NCBI RefSeq assembly: GCF_963966145.1
Contig: NC_091047.1
Coordinates: forward strand, 30,194,001-30,258,000
Origin: Tenebrio molitor
Taxonomy: Eukaryota; Arthropoda; Insecta; Coleoptera; Tenebrionidae
Direction: 5' to 3'
DNA: 64,000 bases
Position 1 is the first letter of the stretch. Every line of letters starts with the position of its first letter. Positions 23,227 through 34,302 of this stretch are shown here, piece by piece. The notes below the pieces were generated by a model. That model saw only the letters and a list, made by a program, of their open reading frames with translations, did not search any database and was not told the DNA's origin. The position numbers and the translations under genes are program-made.

Positions 23227-26200
23227 TATATGTACCAGTACATCTTATTATAAATAATATTCGATATATCATCAAAAACATCCCAAAAATTTTTTGCTTC
23301 GAATTTTTTCCATCAGGACTCTACCTTCTGGACTACAATGAAATCAGAAATATTTAAATCTAAATAAAATAATTTTTTTCTTAAACTAAGTAAATTTTTA
23401 TTTTTTGCACATTTTGCATATGTAACTGTCTGCTCTTTTGTGTTTAGAAATCTAGTGGAGACATGTTAGAAAATAAGATATAAAAACTGCATCTGATAAT
23501 TGTCTCCGTTAGGAAACAATTTTGTAAGGTTACGGATTCAGTGAACACTGATTGTAAATGATGGAACGTTGAAACATTTTAGAACACAATATCAACATAA
23601 TTATGTACATATTGGTTTCGTATTGAGCCAAATAAAATAAAATACGTGTAATGTTAATAATAAAAATTGCGAATTTACATGAATAACGTTTACCTACAAT
23701 ACTAACCAACCAGTGCCTGTTTGTCAATAACTGTGTGGAATTTGGGACAATATATTTGAAGTTCTTTCAGTAAGTAAAAGAATTTGTGAAAATATGTTTT
23801 ACCTCTGTGCACCCCCTTGAGATTAAATTTAAAAAAAAAATCACTTTTTAGGGGATGATTAGGTCATAGAAGAAATGTACCTACTCCTCGAATTTCAAAT
23901 TTCTAAGTCCAGAGGTTTGGCCTGGGCGTTAATGAATTAGTAAGCACATTTATCTTTATACATAATTTATAAAAAATTACAATGCCTGATGAGCTAGATA
24001 AAAAGCTAAAAAGAAATTTACATATTTTGTTGTAACAAAAATGAAAAACTTTACAAGCTTTGTTAGGGCGCAATTGTTCCTTGTATCTAAAGTCATTAGT
24101 TTAGTACCATTTTATAAAAAAAAGCCATCAAAGTTACCTATGAAAAACAAAACTCTGTGTTTTAACCCATTTATGCAATATTTATGTAAATACTATCTAT
24201 CACAAAGTATGATTCAAGTCAAGCATAATGTTTTATGGTTTTAAGTAAAAACATAATCTGTGACTCAGTCAACATTTTAAGGGTTATATTAATAATTAAC
24301 AGATTGTCAAGGAAAAAGTTAATCGAATCGTTCTTTGATCCTGAACTCAATTTCTCACAATTGTATCGAAACTTTGCAGACAGTGTCGTTTGAATTTGAA
24401 ACGAAGTAGCCAACTTAAATCAACTTTAGATGAGAAATCAAAGTTTAGTTTTAATAATCTTGTATCATTTCGACTATTGAAATAGACATAAGAAATACGG
24501 TGCGATCAATTAAAAAATAAATCGAGTGGGCGTGTTACCTATGGCAACTCATGCTATAGCATAGGCTCCAAACCAAACTAGATTTATTTTTTAAATGATT
24601 GCTCGGTACATAAGAGATACCTAAGAATAATTTGTAAATTTGGGCAATTGGAAAATAATTTACATATGTATCCATATCCATATAACTCGAATATGATTCT
24701 CCATGCTTTTTTGTACACAACAATAATGTTTAGGTACTGATGTCACTTCTCATAAGTTACGTAAAACTTAATAGTACATACACTGCATGTATCATGAATT
24801 TCTTAAGCCTTATGTCAAGCTTATGTACATTGTGAATAAGCACAAAATAACCTCAAAATATCTCCTACCATTTTTTTAAGTAGTTGCATAATGCATATGG
24901 TTGCTTACAAACATCCTACGCTGCCACCACAATACACCATTAAAAAAGTCTGAACAGCATTTTCTATTTACATTATTTAGGTCTTATAAGTAACATATTC
25001 AGTAAATTAACAAAACGCAGCACCTAATTCTCATTTAAGGGAAATGGGAAATATGAGTGGAATGTTTAACTACGCTTTCGATTGCAAGTTTTAAAAAGTG
25101 TGAAATGATGTTTTATGTGATCATTTCGCTAATGTTGATGTCAACAAATTTTAAGTCTGACATCTGATATTGTTAAGGTTTAGGTTAGAATAATTTCTCA
25201 ATTGCAACTGTTTTGTAACCTTTCTAACCCTTGCTTCCATGTTTTGAACAGAAATTTGGTAGATGCGTCGAGTAGATGTCAAAAATTAAAAGGGCGTCGA
25301 TTGGTCAGATTTACATATCGAGAAAGAAAAACTGTATTTTATGGATTTTTTTTACCACAACAAATAGGTACTGAAAATGGCTGTCTCTTCAGAATACGTG
25401 CGTTAATAATGTCTATATCCCACTCATATGACTATTATAAAATTGTAAATTATCGATTACAAAATTCCTACAACTTGATGATTCATAGATCATAGCAGTT
25501 GAAATTGCACTTAACCGTTTTTTCACACAATTGCATTTTTTGTTCGAGCAATTGTTCCTACATCTATATCTATAATAGAATACTGCCGGGGAACATCACC
25601 CCCTAACATTTATTTGTTTTATTATAGTCATGTACATGTAAGAAAAGCTACATACAAGCTGTGTATAGGATACATCTGTAGGGAGTACATATAGTCATAC
25701 ACGAAAAGAGATTTTCTGAAACAGAAAGCAGTTGGTAACATTTTTTGTGGTGTGTTTTCGAGGATATCCCGTAGATATTTTTTTAAATACGTAGGTGTAC
25801 TCACCATTCTTTCTGTATTCATACTTGCGAACCTGAGGAACACCCACGAAAATAAGCTCACGTATGAAAGAAACTTGCATTTCCACCAGTACCAGACATG
25901 AATTAGTAATAGCTCACCATCGAAAAAAAAAATCACAGCAAAACCTTAACAATCTAAATTTATAATAAGTTGGCAATCGACTAAAGAACTGCCTCCAAGA
26001 AGATTTCAAAATAGGTCCGAACAATGCTAGGTAATAAATAATGTTTTCTATTCAGACGAGGAGTAGGTACCTACGCTTCTGCTTTTAATGTTTTGTTATC
26101 TTACTGTATTGTCCTAAACAATTAAGATTATTATGATGACAATTAAAATGAAAAGAAATGAACTAGTCAATACGAATCAACATCAATAACGGATGGCCAC

Positions 26201-27056
26201 GCAAGTCATTTCTTTGCAGTAAATAAACAAAGAATGTGGAAATTTAAATGATTGAGGTAATTTTATTCATGTTTCCTTGTAATTCTTGTGTTTAAGTGGT
26301 CAGTCTAACAAATGTTACGTAAGTAAAATGGAATGTCATCCACAAAGAAAGTAAAACAATTTTAACGGAATTTTATTTTTGAATACGTATTTCATATGCC
26401 GACCAAATACAAACGCAAAATTATTCAAGTACGGAACAACCGGTCTGTGTTTATAAAACGCTTCAAAACCTGTAGGAATGAAAATATATCTGTGCCATTT
26501 CCATGTCCTCCACACATTAATGAAATAAAACATGACTGAAACTTAGCAAGAGAAAGGCCCAGGAAAGAGAAAAAACATGTCTCCTAAATCAATCATATCA
26601 CCCAGAATGACACTGGTATCTGCCCCCATACAGCTGAAATGGCTAATTGAAGATTTTTATACTTACGTTATACATACATTTTTTTAAGTAAATCAGTTAT
26701 TATTATTACTATCAAATATGAGTAGAGCTTATAAAGCTATATTACTCAAAGATAAAGAAAATTGATATTACCAGCTGAAATGATCATCCAAGCGATTCTT
26801 AAATATATTTACACTTTCAGACTCAACAAGTTCTATAGGAAGCATATTCCATTGGTTAACAACGCGCACAGTCGGCTACATATTGTGCAGTGGTCAAAGT
26901 TAGCCCATGTCCTCGAAGCCTGTCGTTACGTCTTAGTTAAAAAAAAGTGACATCACCGCTTAGCTTTAGAACTTTAAAAGTGTAAATCAGGTCACCTCTT
27001 AGAGAAGAAAATTAGATTCATTGTTCTTAATTTATCGCTATAGCTAAGTCACCCTC

Positions 27057-27372
27057 AAGGTTGGTAGAACTGACTCGTTGAAAATTGGGGGGCGGGGGGA
27101 AAGTAACTCGTGGTCGTGACGTAAAATCAACTCAGAAATTGTGAGTGTTCGAAGAGAACCGAAGGTTTATAAGCTCCGCGGGATTTATTGGGTGATTTTT
27201 TGGGTTTTATTCTAGTGAGGGAACATTTAATGCGCGATCGAGAGGCTCTGTAGTAAAAGTTTAGTGCATTATGACGTCACGAGTAACTTTTGCGGGGGGA
27301 AAAAACTCAAACTATTGTTTTAAATGGGAACGAGACAACCTACAATACAAATTAGTCAGTTCTACCAACCTT
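27057..27372. mobile_element. MITE inside the LINE, AAGGTTGGTAGAACTGACT ends
   Basis: A 19-bp perfect terminal inverted repeat (AAGGTTGGTAGAACTGACT). It interrupts the LINE between ..CFGYRRP and LEGDLA.. codons. The interior includes a poly-G run (ggggggcggggggaaa). The target duplication is unclear. Confidence 0.82.
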
Positions 27373-28093
27373 GGTCGCCGGTATCCAAAACACCATATCG
27401 TGAACCTACGCTGAACCCTCTCATAACCTCCAGAACCTGTAATCTGTCAGGGTCTCACAAAAATCTTGAACAACTTGGATCAAGGGTAATTTATATTTGG
27501 TGAAACATTGGTGCAGAATGTACATACGCGAGTTGGCCTTCCTTGCTTCGAGGTGTGATTACCCCACGTCAAATTCCCACTTACAACTACACCCAAATCA
27601 TTGTGTTCCAACTCGGCAAGTAGACGTACACCGTCAATGTGATAGGACGTACTATTGGGGACAAATTACTTTGGTCGTCAAAGTCAGTTGACTGACATCA
27701 AGTTGTAAAGCAAGCATCAGGACGGTTAACCTTATTTTTTACTACTGTCAACCACTGTCACTGTCAAACTCATCATTGCAAAATGTTAAATACCGAAAAA
27801 TGGACAACTGAAGGAGATATTCCTAGGAGGAAAAATTGAAAAGGTTTCCACAAGGCAATTTGGCCCATGGACAATCCCCCAGAAACAAGGTAGATGATTC
27901 TAAATTTTTGAATGGTGGAAGGTGCCGTATTTTTGACAAGAGAAAAGTCAATAATTTGAAATTGTCATTACCACCGCCGTCTTGATCATTGACATATTTC
28001 ACTATACATCTGCCTGGGCCATGACCAACTTCATTAAACTATGTTATGGCCATCCCAAATGTCGAAAAAAAGTAAACCAAATGACAAGTCGAT

Positions 28094-28714
28094 GATGGAG
28101 ATGAAGTGGCGATATCTAGTGAAATTTAGAATAACCACACATTTAAAAAGTTAAATATCAGGTTATGTTATATGCCATTTCATTGTCAAAAACTGTCAGT
28201 TTATACGTTTTCGTCGTGGAACTTGATCATTTCGGAGTAAAACGATGCAAGCATTACAGAATTCGAGGTTCTAAGAGGCTAACTTTCCTCTAAATGCGTT
28301 TTTACGCACGCAAGTGTGAAGGATCACAGCAAACTAACGCCGAATCGGAATTTCGTCGTGGAACTTGAACATTCCGGAGTAAAACGATGCAAGAATTACA
28401 TAAATCGAGGTTTTAAGACGCTAACTTTCCTCTAAATAGGTTTTTACACAAGCAAGTATGAAAGATCACAGCAAAACCGCTCCGAATGGGAATTTCGTCG
28501 TGGAACTTGATCATTTCGGAGTAAAACGATGCAAGAATTACAGAATTCGAGGTTCTAAGACGCTAACTAATTTTTCATGTTCCTGCCATAGTGTCATAAA
28601 AGTATAAACTGACAGTTCTTGACAATGAAATGGCATATAACATAACCTGATATTTAACTTTTTAAATGTGTGGTTATTCTAAATTTCACTAGATATCGCC
28701 AATTCATCTCCATC
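28094..28714. repeat. 113-bp-arm palindrome enclosing a minisatellite
   Basis: Arms 28094-28206 and 28602-28714 are near-perfect inverse copies (gatggagatg..., tatatgccatttcattgtca). The loop consists mainly of 142-bp tandem repeats. Confidence 0.88.
28209..28571. repeat. 142-bp tandem repeat, about 2.5 units
   Basis: Units start at 28209, 28351 and 28493 with tttcgtcgtggaacttga and contain ggagtaaaacgatgcaag. The third stops after about 78 bp. Units differ by a few substitutions. Confidence 0.9.
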
Positions 28715-30042
28715 ACATGACCAACTTCATTAAACTATGTTAACGAATTTCTTTTCTAGTACCACAAATTTCCCGAAGAACCTCAAACGATTTAGCTCTA
28801 ACTCCACTGTCGCTGGGAAATTGAAATAAAGGTTTTTCAGAATTGCCACAAATAATGCATTTAATGAGCATTTTCAGAGTTTTTTGATTGACAAAATTTC
28901 AAATTTGACGGCAATTTTACCTTGATCTCTAACAAACAGATGGCACCACTTCATCACTATCCATGACATACTTCATACGAAGCCCATTTTAATGGAATTG
29001 GAATGGCCATAACATAGTTTAATGAAGTTGGTCATGCCTGGGCGAAGCTTTAGTGCCTGTGATCTCCACGGCGCTACTTTAGGGGGGAATGTCACTAAAT
29101 AATCATAACCTCACAAACAAATGTAATGAATTCAGTGAAGTTGTCAAAGTGCAATGTCAAGACTCTCACAGTTTAAAAGTAACTTTAATAACAACATTTT
29201 TATTAATTTAGTTGATGCTAGTTCTGTTTGGTGTTTCTGGTTTTTAGTATTTTGCTGTTAGTGTTTATGAACTGTCTTTTTTATCATATTAGAACTGATA
29301 TTGCGGTAAATGCAGCAACAAGTTCCGTTAGTTGTAAACCTATTTCTGGAATAATATTAAAATTATAATCTCAATCTTGGATTCGCAGTAGGTACATCAT
29401 CTCCTAAGCGGGTCATTTCAGATAAAGATGGGTCCATAACAAAACAATTATATTTGCCTAATTAATCCGTGCCATTCTTGGTGGAAATTATTGGAAAGTA
29501 TACCTACTTTAAGTTTTGTACAGTTTTGAATGTAATTATATAATTTTGGACAAATTATTATTCTATGAACTTGCACTCGCCACTGACCAAGATATTTTCA
29601 AAAAACGCGTCGCCGAAACTTTGTCCCTTCCGCGCAACCGAACCAGTGCCCAACATCTTGCTTCTGCCAATTTAGAATATTCAAACTGTAATTACAATTA
29701 AAGTAAAGTATCATTATCACTGGACAACTACGCATGATTGCTTGCATCATGCAGATACATGTGTGTGGAGTATGGACTGCATGAAATTGTCACGATGCAC
29801 ATGACGTTGTCACATGGTCACACATTTGATAGCATGACAGTTAGTTGCTAACAGCAACCCCCGAAATCAACCCCAAATGTCAGAATCATGAGAACAATAG
29901 GATTTTTCGGTCTACGCCCAGGCCGCTATAGACACTCTGATTATCTAGCAGGTCGTGGTCATCCTCATCACTATTGACTTGACGTTAATGCTTGGTTTAC
30001 ATTAATTTGTTTTGAAGTGACAGAAGAATGACGACCAAAGTA

Positions 30043-30263
30043 CGGGGTGATCAATAAGGACTGTTTAAGTTGGTAACACTGAATCGTATTTTAAATCGTA
30101 TAACAGGAGTAACTTCCGGTTGTTGGTGGCTTGTCGTTGTTAATGCTATACCTATATCAGATATTTGTCAAATAAACCAACAAAACATATCCAGTTACAG
30201 TGTTATAAATAAAAATTTTCTTAATTGTATTGCCAACTTAAACAGTCCTTCTTGATCACCCGG
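30043..30263. mobile_element. MITE in the right TIR of the 2.6-kb element
   Basis: TA|CGGGGTGATCAATAAGGACTG and ...CAGTCCTTCTTGATCACCCGG|TA bound the element. The uninterrupted opposite TIR at 27652 serves as an empty site: tgacgaccaaag-TA-..tttgtcccc matches exactly around one TA. Confidence 0.9.
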
Positions 30264-31559
30264 TATTTTGTCCCCAATAGTACCAGTATGTTTTTGCTAA
30301 TATAAAGCACCACACACTTATTCTTGTTTAAAGGTAAACCCCAACTTTTACTCCAAGACAAGACCTTGTTCAAACCCTCTTGCAACGTAAATGAATTATC
30401 CGTATCGTTGTATAATTTAATGTCGTCAGCGAACATCGCACAAGGCGAAAGAAATAAACCAGGAATATCAGCAGTATATAACAGGAACAACTTAGGACCC
30501 AATACAAAACCTTGAGGAACCCCACTCAGAACGTCAAAGAAGTCACTAAGTACTCCATTAACTTTAACGGCAAATTTACGGTCGGAAAGAAAATGTGCGA
30601 TCCACGCAAGGAGTCGTCCACTAATACCCTGCGTCTTCAATTTGGCAATAAATAAGTTTATTGGGACTTATCGAAAGCCTTGGCAAAATCCAAGTAAACT
30701 ACATCAACACTCTTACCCTAATCAACAAGGGAAGACCAATCGTTCAAACAAGACAACAAATTGGTTTCAACAGATTTTCCTTTCGTGAAACTACATTGCT
30801 CCTTCGGTATAATTGCAAACTCTGAGGTAAAACTGTCAAGCTTATCAACTATTATGGATTCCATGATTTTGACCATCAAGGAAGTCAAGCTTATGGGCCT
30901 GTAATCATTCGCCTCCAATCTATTACCACTTTTGTGGATGGGAGTAACGTACGCTGATGTATGTTGATAATCAATTTTCAAAATTGGAATCCTTACTTAC
31001 ATGATTATAAAGGCCAAGCAAAGAATATAAGACTAACAAAATAGCTACACGAGGTTCTCATTGCAGACCGCTATTCAGACATTTAAATCTAATGAGTAAT
31101 GAAATGGCGATTGTTTCCCTATACCTATGCAAAGTGTGTCTCTGCACTTACAAGAACAAACAAACTACATAGTTGGACCATATGACCATAACTTCTCGTC
31201 TATAGATAAAGTTCAAACATAATTTTAGTATTACTAAACGGACTAAACCCGGAACTAACTTTTACGAAAAATGCATATTTTACTCAGTTATCAACATTTA
31301 AAAACTAATTATCTAAATTTCGTACTAAAGAGTAAAAGAGATTCTAAACTTCCCACCTTTATAATTGTTTGTTAGTAGCATATTGTTAATTATGAGTTAT
31401 GACCTACTAGCCTCTTCTTGAACAATGTTTTAAACATCAAACCGATGTTGTTGTATACAATGTGATCAAAAAGAAAACAAGTGTTGTAAATTATCGGTCA
31501 TGTCGTAGCGGAATCCTATGTAAATAAGCGTTCAATGTATGGCCCAAGACATTTTGTGG

Positions 31560-31990
31560 TCTCAAACGCTACTTTATAATAAATCATACCTCATGAATTT
31601 TAGCCGTTGGAATTATAATTGTGCATTTTATTATTATTGTCTGATAATGAAGAAAATGAATAAAATAAACAAGAGCAACATTTACAATCGTAAGAACGGG
31701 TAATTTACCACCTTTATTACCAAACGCGATGCCACGGGTAATGTAAAGATGTGCTCTTGTTAACCTAGAAAACAACTTTTCGATTTCAGCAAAGTTAACA
31801 GACGGTGACTGTAATTGTAAGCGACAATTATATCAGAATAAGTGGTAAAATGGGTTTTACCATTGAAGATAAAGCATTAATTAATTTTTAATATATTTTT
31901 CGAGAGGTGGGCAACCAATAAAACAATGAGGTAGCACTCTTGATTTGTTTTCTTTTAGATTACTCGGTATAACATTTAAGTTGTACCGTG
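31560..31990 (+). pseudogene. Second copy of the DUF4817-type mariner 5' region
   Basis: ATG GGT TTT ACC ATT GAA GAT (near 31850) gives MGFTIEDKALINF then a stop, followed by YIFREVGNQ. It is homologous over about 430 bp to the minus strand of 15778-16230, including the non-coding leader. Stops and truncation mark it as dead. Confidence 0.55.
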
Positions 31991-32133
31991 GATAATAAAA
32001 ATTATTATGATTATTGTAAACATGGAAGAAAAACGTTAATGCTGATGATCTATCGTTATAAAATAGTGTTCCCTTTGATGAAAACTTCCATGATAATACC
32101 TAACATTTAACCTTGTCTTTTTATAGGTAAGTA

Positions 32134-32384
32134 TAGTTCTCCCAGAGCTGCAGCGGTTTTATGGCAGGGCAATAGTAATTATTACGCCTGTTGAGATGCC
32201 GATACGCGACATAAACAGACCCCTGTCAATCACCATTTTCGTTCTATACCTGTCAGTTTACAGGGTAGTACTTGGACGAATTTACGATTAGGGGTTGTAC
32301 TTGCGGTTTAAACCTATTGTCGGTGTTGTTAACGTTTATACAATGGTACCCTGCCATAAAACCGCTGCAGCTCTGGGAGAACTA
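32134..32384. mobile_element. MITE with perfect 36-bp TIRs
   Basis: TA|TAGTTCTCCCAGAGCTGC... through CGGTTTTATGGCAGGG is repeated in exact inverse at the right end, followed by TA. 251 bp, no coding sequence. Perfect ends suggest a young insertion. Confidence 0.88.
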
Positions 32385-34302
32385 TATGTATATTCTTGTT
32401 GAAAAATATTTAATACATAAATATCAAATCATTTCCACATGATTTTCCAATCTAATAACCCTAATTACGAACACCTCGTATATTATTTTCTATTTATATC
32501 CTGCCGTCAGCACCACGCCACCTAACGACCCCAATCCTGCGTGCAACTCACAAATAAATAAGAATGCAGTCGACTCGAATGCAGAAATATAGTATATCGC
32601 AACGCCACAATGCGACACAATAAATCGCAAAAAAATGAATAAATTTAAATGTTAAAAACTTGCAAGGGCGCACCCTTTTCTCGCTTGCCGACACAGTTCC
32701 CCGAATCGTTACTTCCAGAAAGCCGAGTTTTACAAGCGATCCCGAAACTTGTTAAGTAAAGTTCGAAGATTGCGGCTAAACATCCCTATTGTTTTGTTAC
32801 CACTCTGAAGAGCGAATAAAACCGAGAAACCGTTCGGTGGAGGCTCCCGACATGATCATAATTGATTTTTGTGCTTTATCGCTTTGTACGGCACTTTATT
32901 AGCCTCCTTCGGGCGCGCCATTACTTCCGCCTACCGACCACACGTTCATTTTACGACGCATTTTTTTATCAAAATCCGGATGCGTGAACTCGAATCCGTC
33001 ACCCCAAAGGGCAAATCGGATGTCTTCAGAACGAGTACCTACTAGAAATAAAGATCAAAGACACTCGAACGTTTTCCGGCGACGTTCGATCTCGCTCATA
33101 AAGAAAATTTCTTGTTTCAGTTGTTGCGAATTGGAGGGGCGGAAAAATTTATATTTCCACAGCTGCACTTGGGGGAATGGAGAGTGCTCCTCCAGTGATA
33201 TCGGACGCTCGAAGTACATGGGACTGCTCGTTAAAATCGAAAGATTTATAAGGGGCTGTGGCCCCACGGATTAAGGATGCAAATGCACGCTCGAGCAGCG
33301 TCCAGGCTCGGTATTTGCTTATTCCTTGAACAAACCAGCTTCCGCTAATTGAGAAATTCAGAAACAATGTACATTTGGAGGCAGATGGGAGAAGTAAACG
33401 TTTATTTGTGTAACAAAGTTATATCAGTGCGGTGCTTTCGCAACGCAAACATCCCCACATCTTCGTGTTACACTTAAAGTTGATGGCGCAACAGCCGAAA
33501 CGATAAAGACGTTGAGATAAATGAACGAATCGACTTACAGTTTCGGCTTGTTTCGCCAAAGTCAAGAAACAGCATTAAGGGGGCAAATTAATTTAAGAAC
33601 GCATCAACCTTATTCAATTCTTTGGCTGCTCAAATACGAAATAAAAGGTCTCCAAATAGTATTATTCCGCTTTTACTAAGCACACGCTTAGAAGAAAAAC
33701 GTATTTAACGGGTCGTTGTTCTCAAGATTCGTGGTTTCAAATGTAATCAAATGGATCCAGAATTTGTACGTTGCTAAAAACTTTGAGATTCACATCTTGT
33801 TTGTTTTGAGTAAAATAAATAAAAATACAATGTAATTTTCTACACAGACAATATTGGATTTAATTAAATTATGGCAAAAACAAAACGAACTTTGAAAAGA
33901 TACAAAAACAAAGAAGCTGAAACAGAAGAGTCTTGGGTTAGACGGAATACAATATGAAGCATGAAAGTTTTATGAGACGAAAAGCGGAAGAGATTAAGAG
34001 GAATCGATTTAAATGTAGGAAGAAGGGTTTGCTAGGACGAGGGGATAAATGTGACATTAGTGGATGTAAGAAAATACCTAAAAGCAATAATAATAGACAT
34101 TAGTTTGGTATATGAACAATTAACTAAATAATACGAAAAATAAAAATAAAAAGATTTGACGTACAAAGGAATCTGTCAGTCCAAATATTTCTGTTTATCC
34201 TAAAATATAACACCATACCAAATACGTACATATTCATTATTTTTCCAAAATGTTAATTTAAGTTTTTGTAACGTTAGATTATTATCAAGCATCAGTACGT
34301 AC

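Larger units (their letters stand above)
20035..26767. other. Right flank of the synaptotagmin anchor exon: no coding sequence recognised
   Basis: This is upstream (5') intron or intergenic DNA. Two related MITEs occupy 20239-21052 and 22758-23226. From 23230 to 26767 I see only AT-rich single-copy-looking sequence with short chance frames. Confidence 0.5.
28020..29035. mobile_element. 1-kb element with 8-bp duplication GCCTGGGC
   Basis: CATGACCAACTTCATTAAAC...TATGGCCAT at the left, inverse at the right (about 35 bp perfect). The direct repeat GCCTGGGC is at 28012-28019 and 29036-29043. A CATGA start with an 8-bp GC-rich duplication recalls P-type elements; hAT also makes 8 bp. It has no transposase. 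It contains a separate palindrome with minisatellite (28094-28714), and a third partial copy of its own terminus follows that palindrome at 28717-28744. Confidence 0.8.
27652..30280. mobile_element. 2.6-kb TIR element inserted in the LINE
   Basis: The left end TA|CTATTGGGGACAAATTACT and right end ...GTCCCCAATAG|TA are inverted copies that continue through TTTGGTCGTCA. Removing the block joins LINE codons on both sides (ISKN... to SYHIDGVRLL) up to one frameshift, which proves it is an insert. It contains a second element (28020-29035) and a MITE in its right TIR (30043-30263). The only sizeable frame (plus 29516-29701, 61 codons, ELALATDQDIFKKRVAETLS) matches nothing I know. The superfamily is undetermined; TA duplication is compatible with several. 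Confidence 0.82.
26768..31010 (-). pseudogene. CR1-like LINE, reverse transcriptase to 3' end, split by insertions
   Basis: Two blocks form one element. Block 31010-30283 encodes reverse transcriptase pieces: VTPIHKSGNRLEANDYRPIS, VYLDFAKAFDK, SGVPQGFVLGPKLFLLYTAD and CAMFADDIKLY (FADD is the catalytic box). Block 27649-26768 continues with YHIDGVRLLAEL, HNDLGVVVSGNLTWGNH, RVQRRF.IWCFGYRRP, LRGDLIYTFKVL, NDRLRGHGLTL and a terminus VNQWNMLPIELVESESVN then IFKNRLDDHFSW-stop. The end pattern resembles CR1-clade elements. At least four frameshifts or stops (30641-30717, near 30283, 27372, 26900-27000) make it dead. The 27652-30280 and 27057-27372 segments are later insertions. Confidence 0.85.
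31011..34298. other. Non-coding stretch with one transposase relic and one MITE
   Basis: Apart from 31560-31990 and 32134-32384, nothing is recognised. 32650-33400 is GC-richer, with frames of up to 96 codons that resemble no protein. It could be conserved regulatory DNA or a UTR exon, unproven. Confidence 0.45.

Noticed and set aside
26768..27650. A second, independent LINE fragment
   Set aside because: Its upstream codons continue the RT at 30283; it is the 3' part of the same copy.
28209..28571. CRISPR-like array
   Set aside because: 142-bp units without spacers, inside a eukaryotic palindrome; it is a minisatellite.
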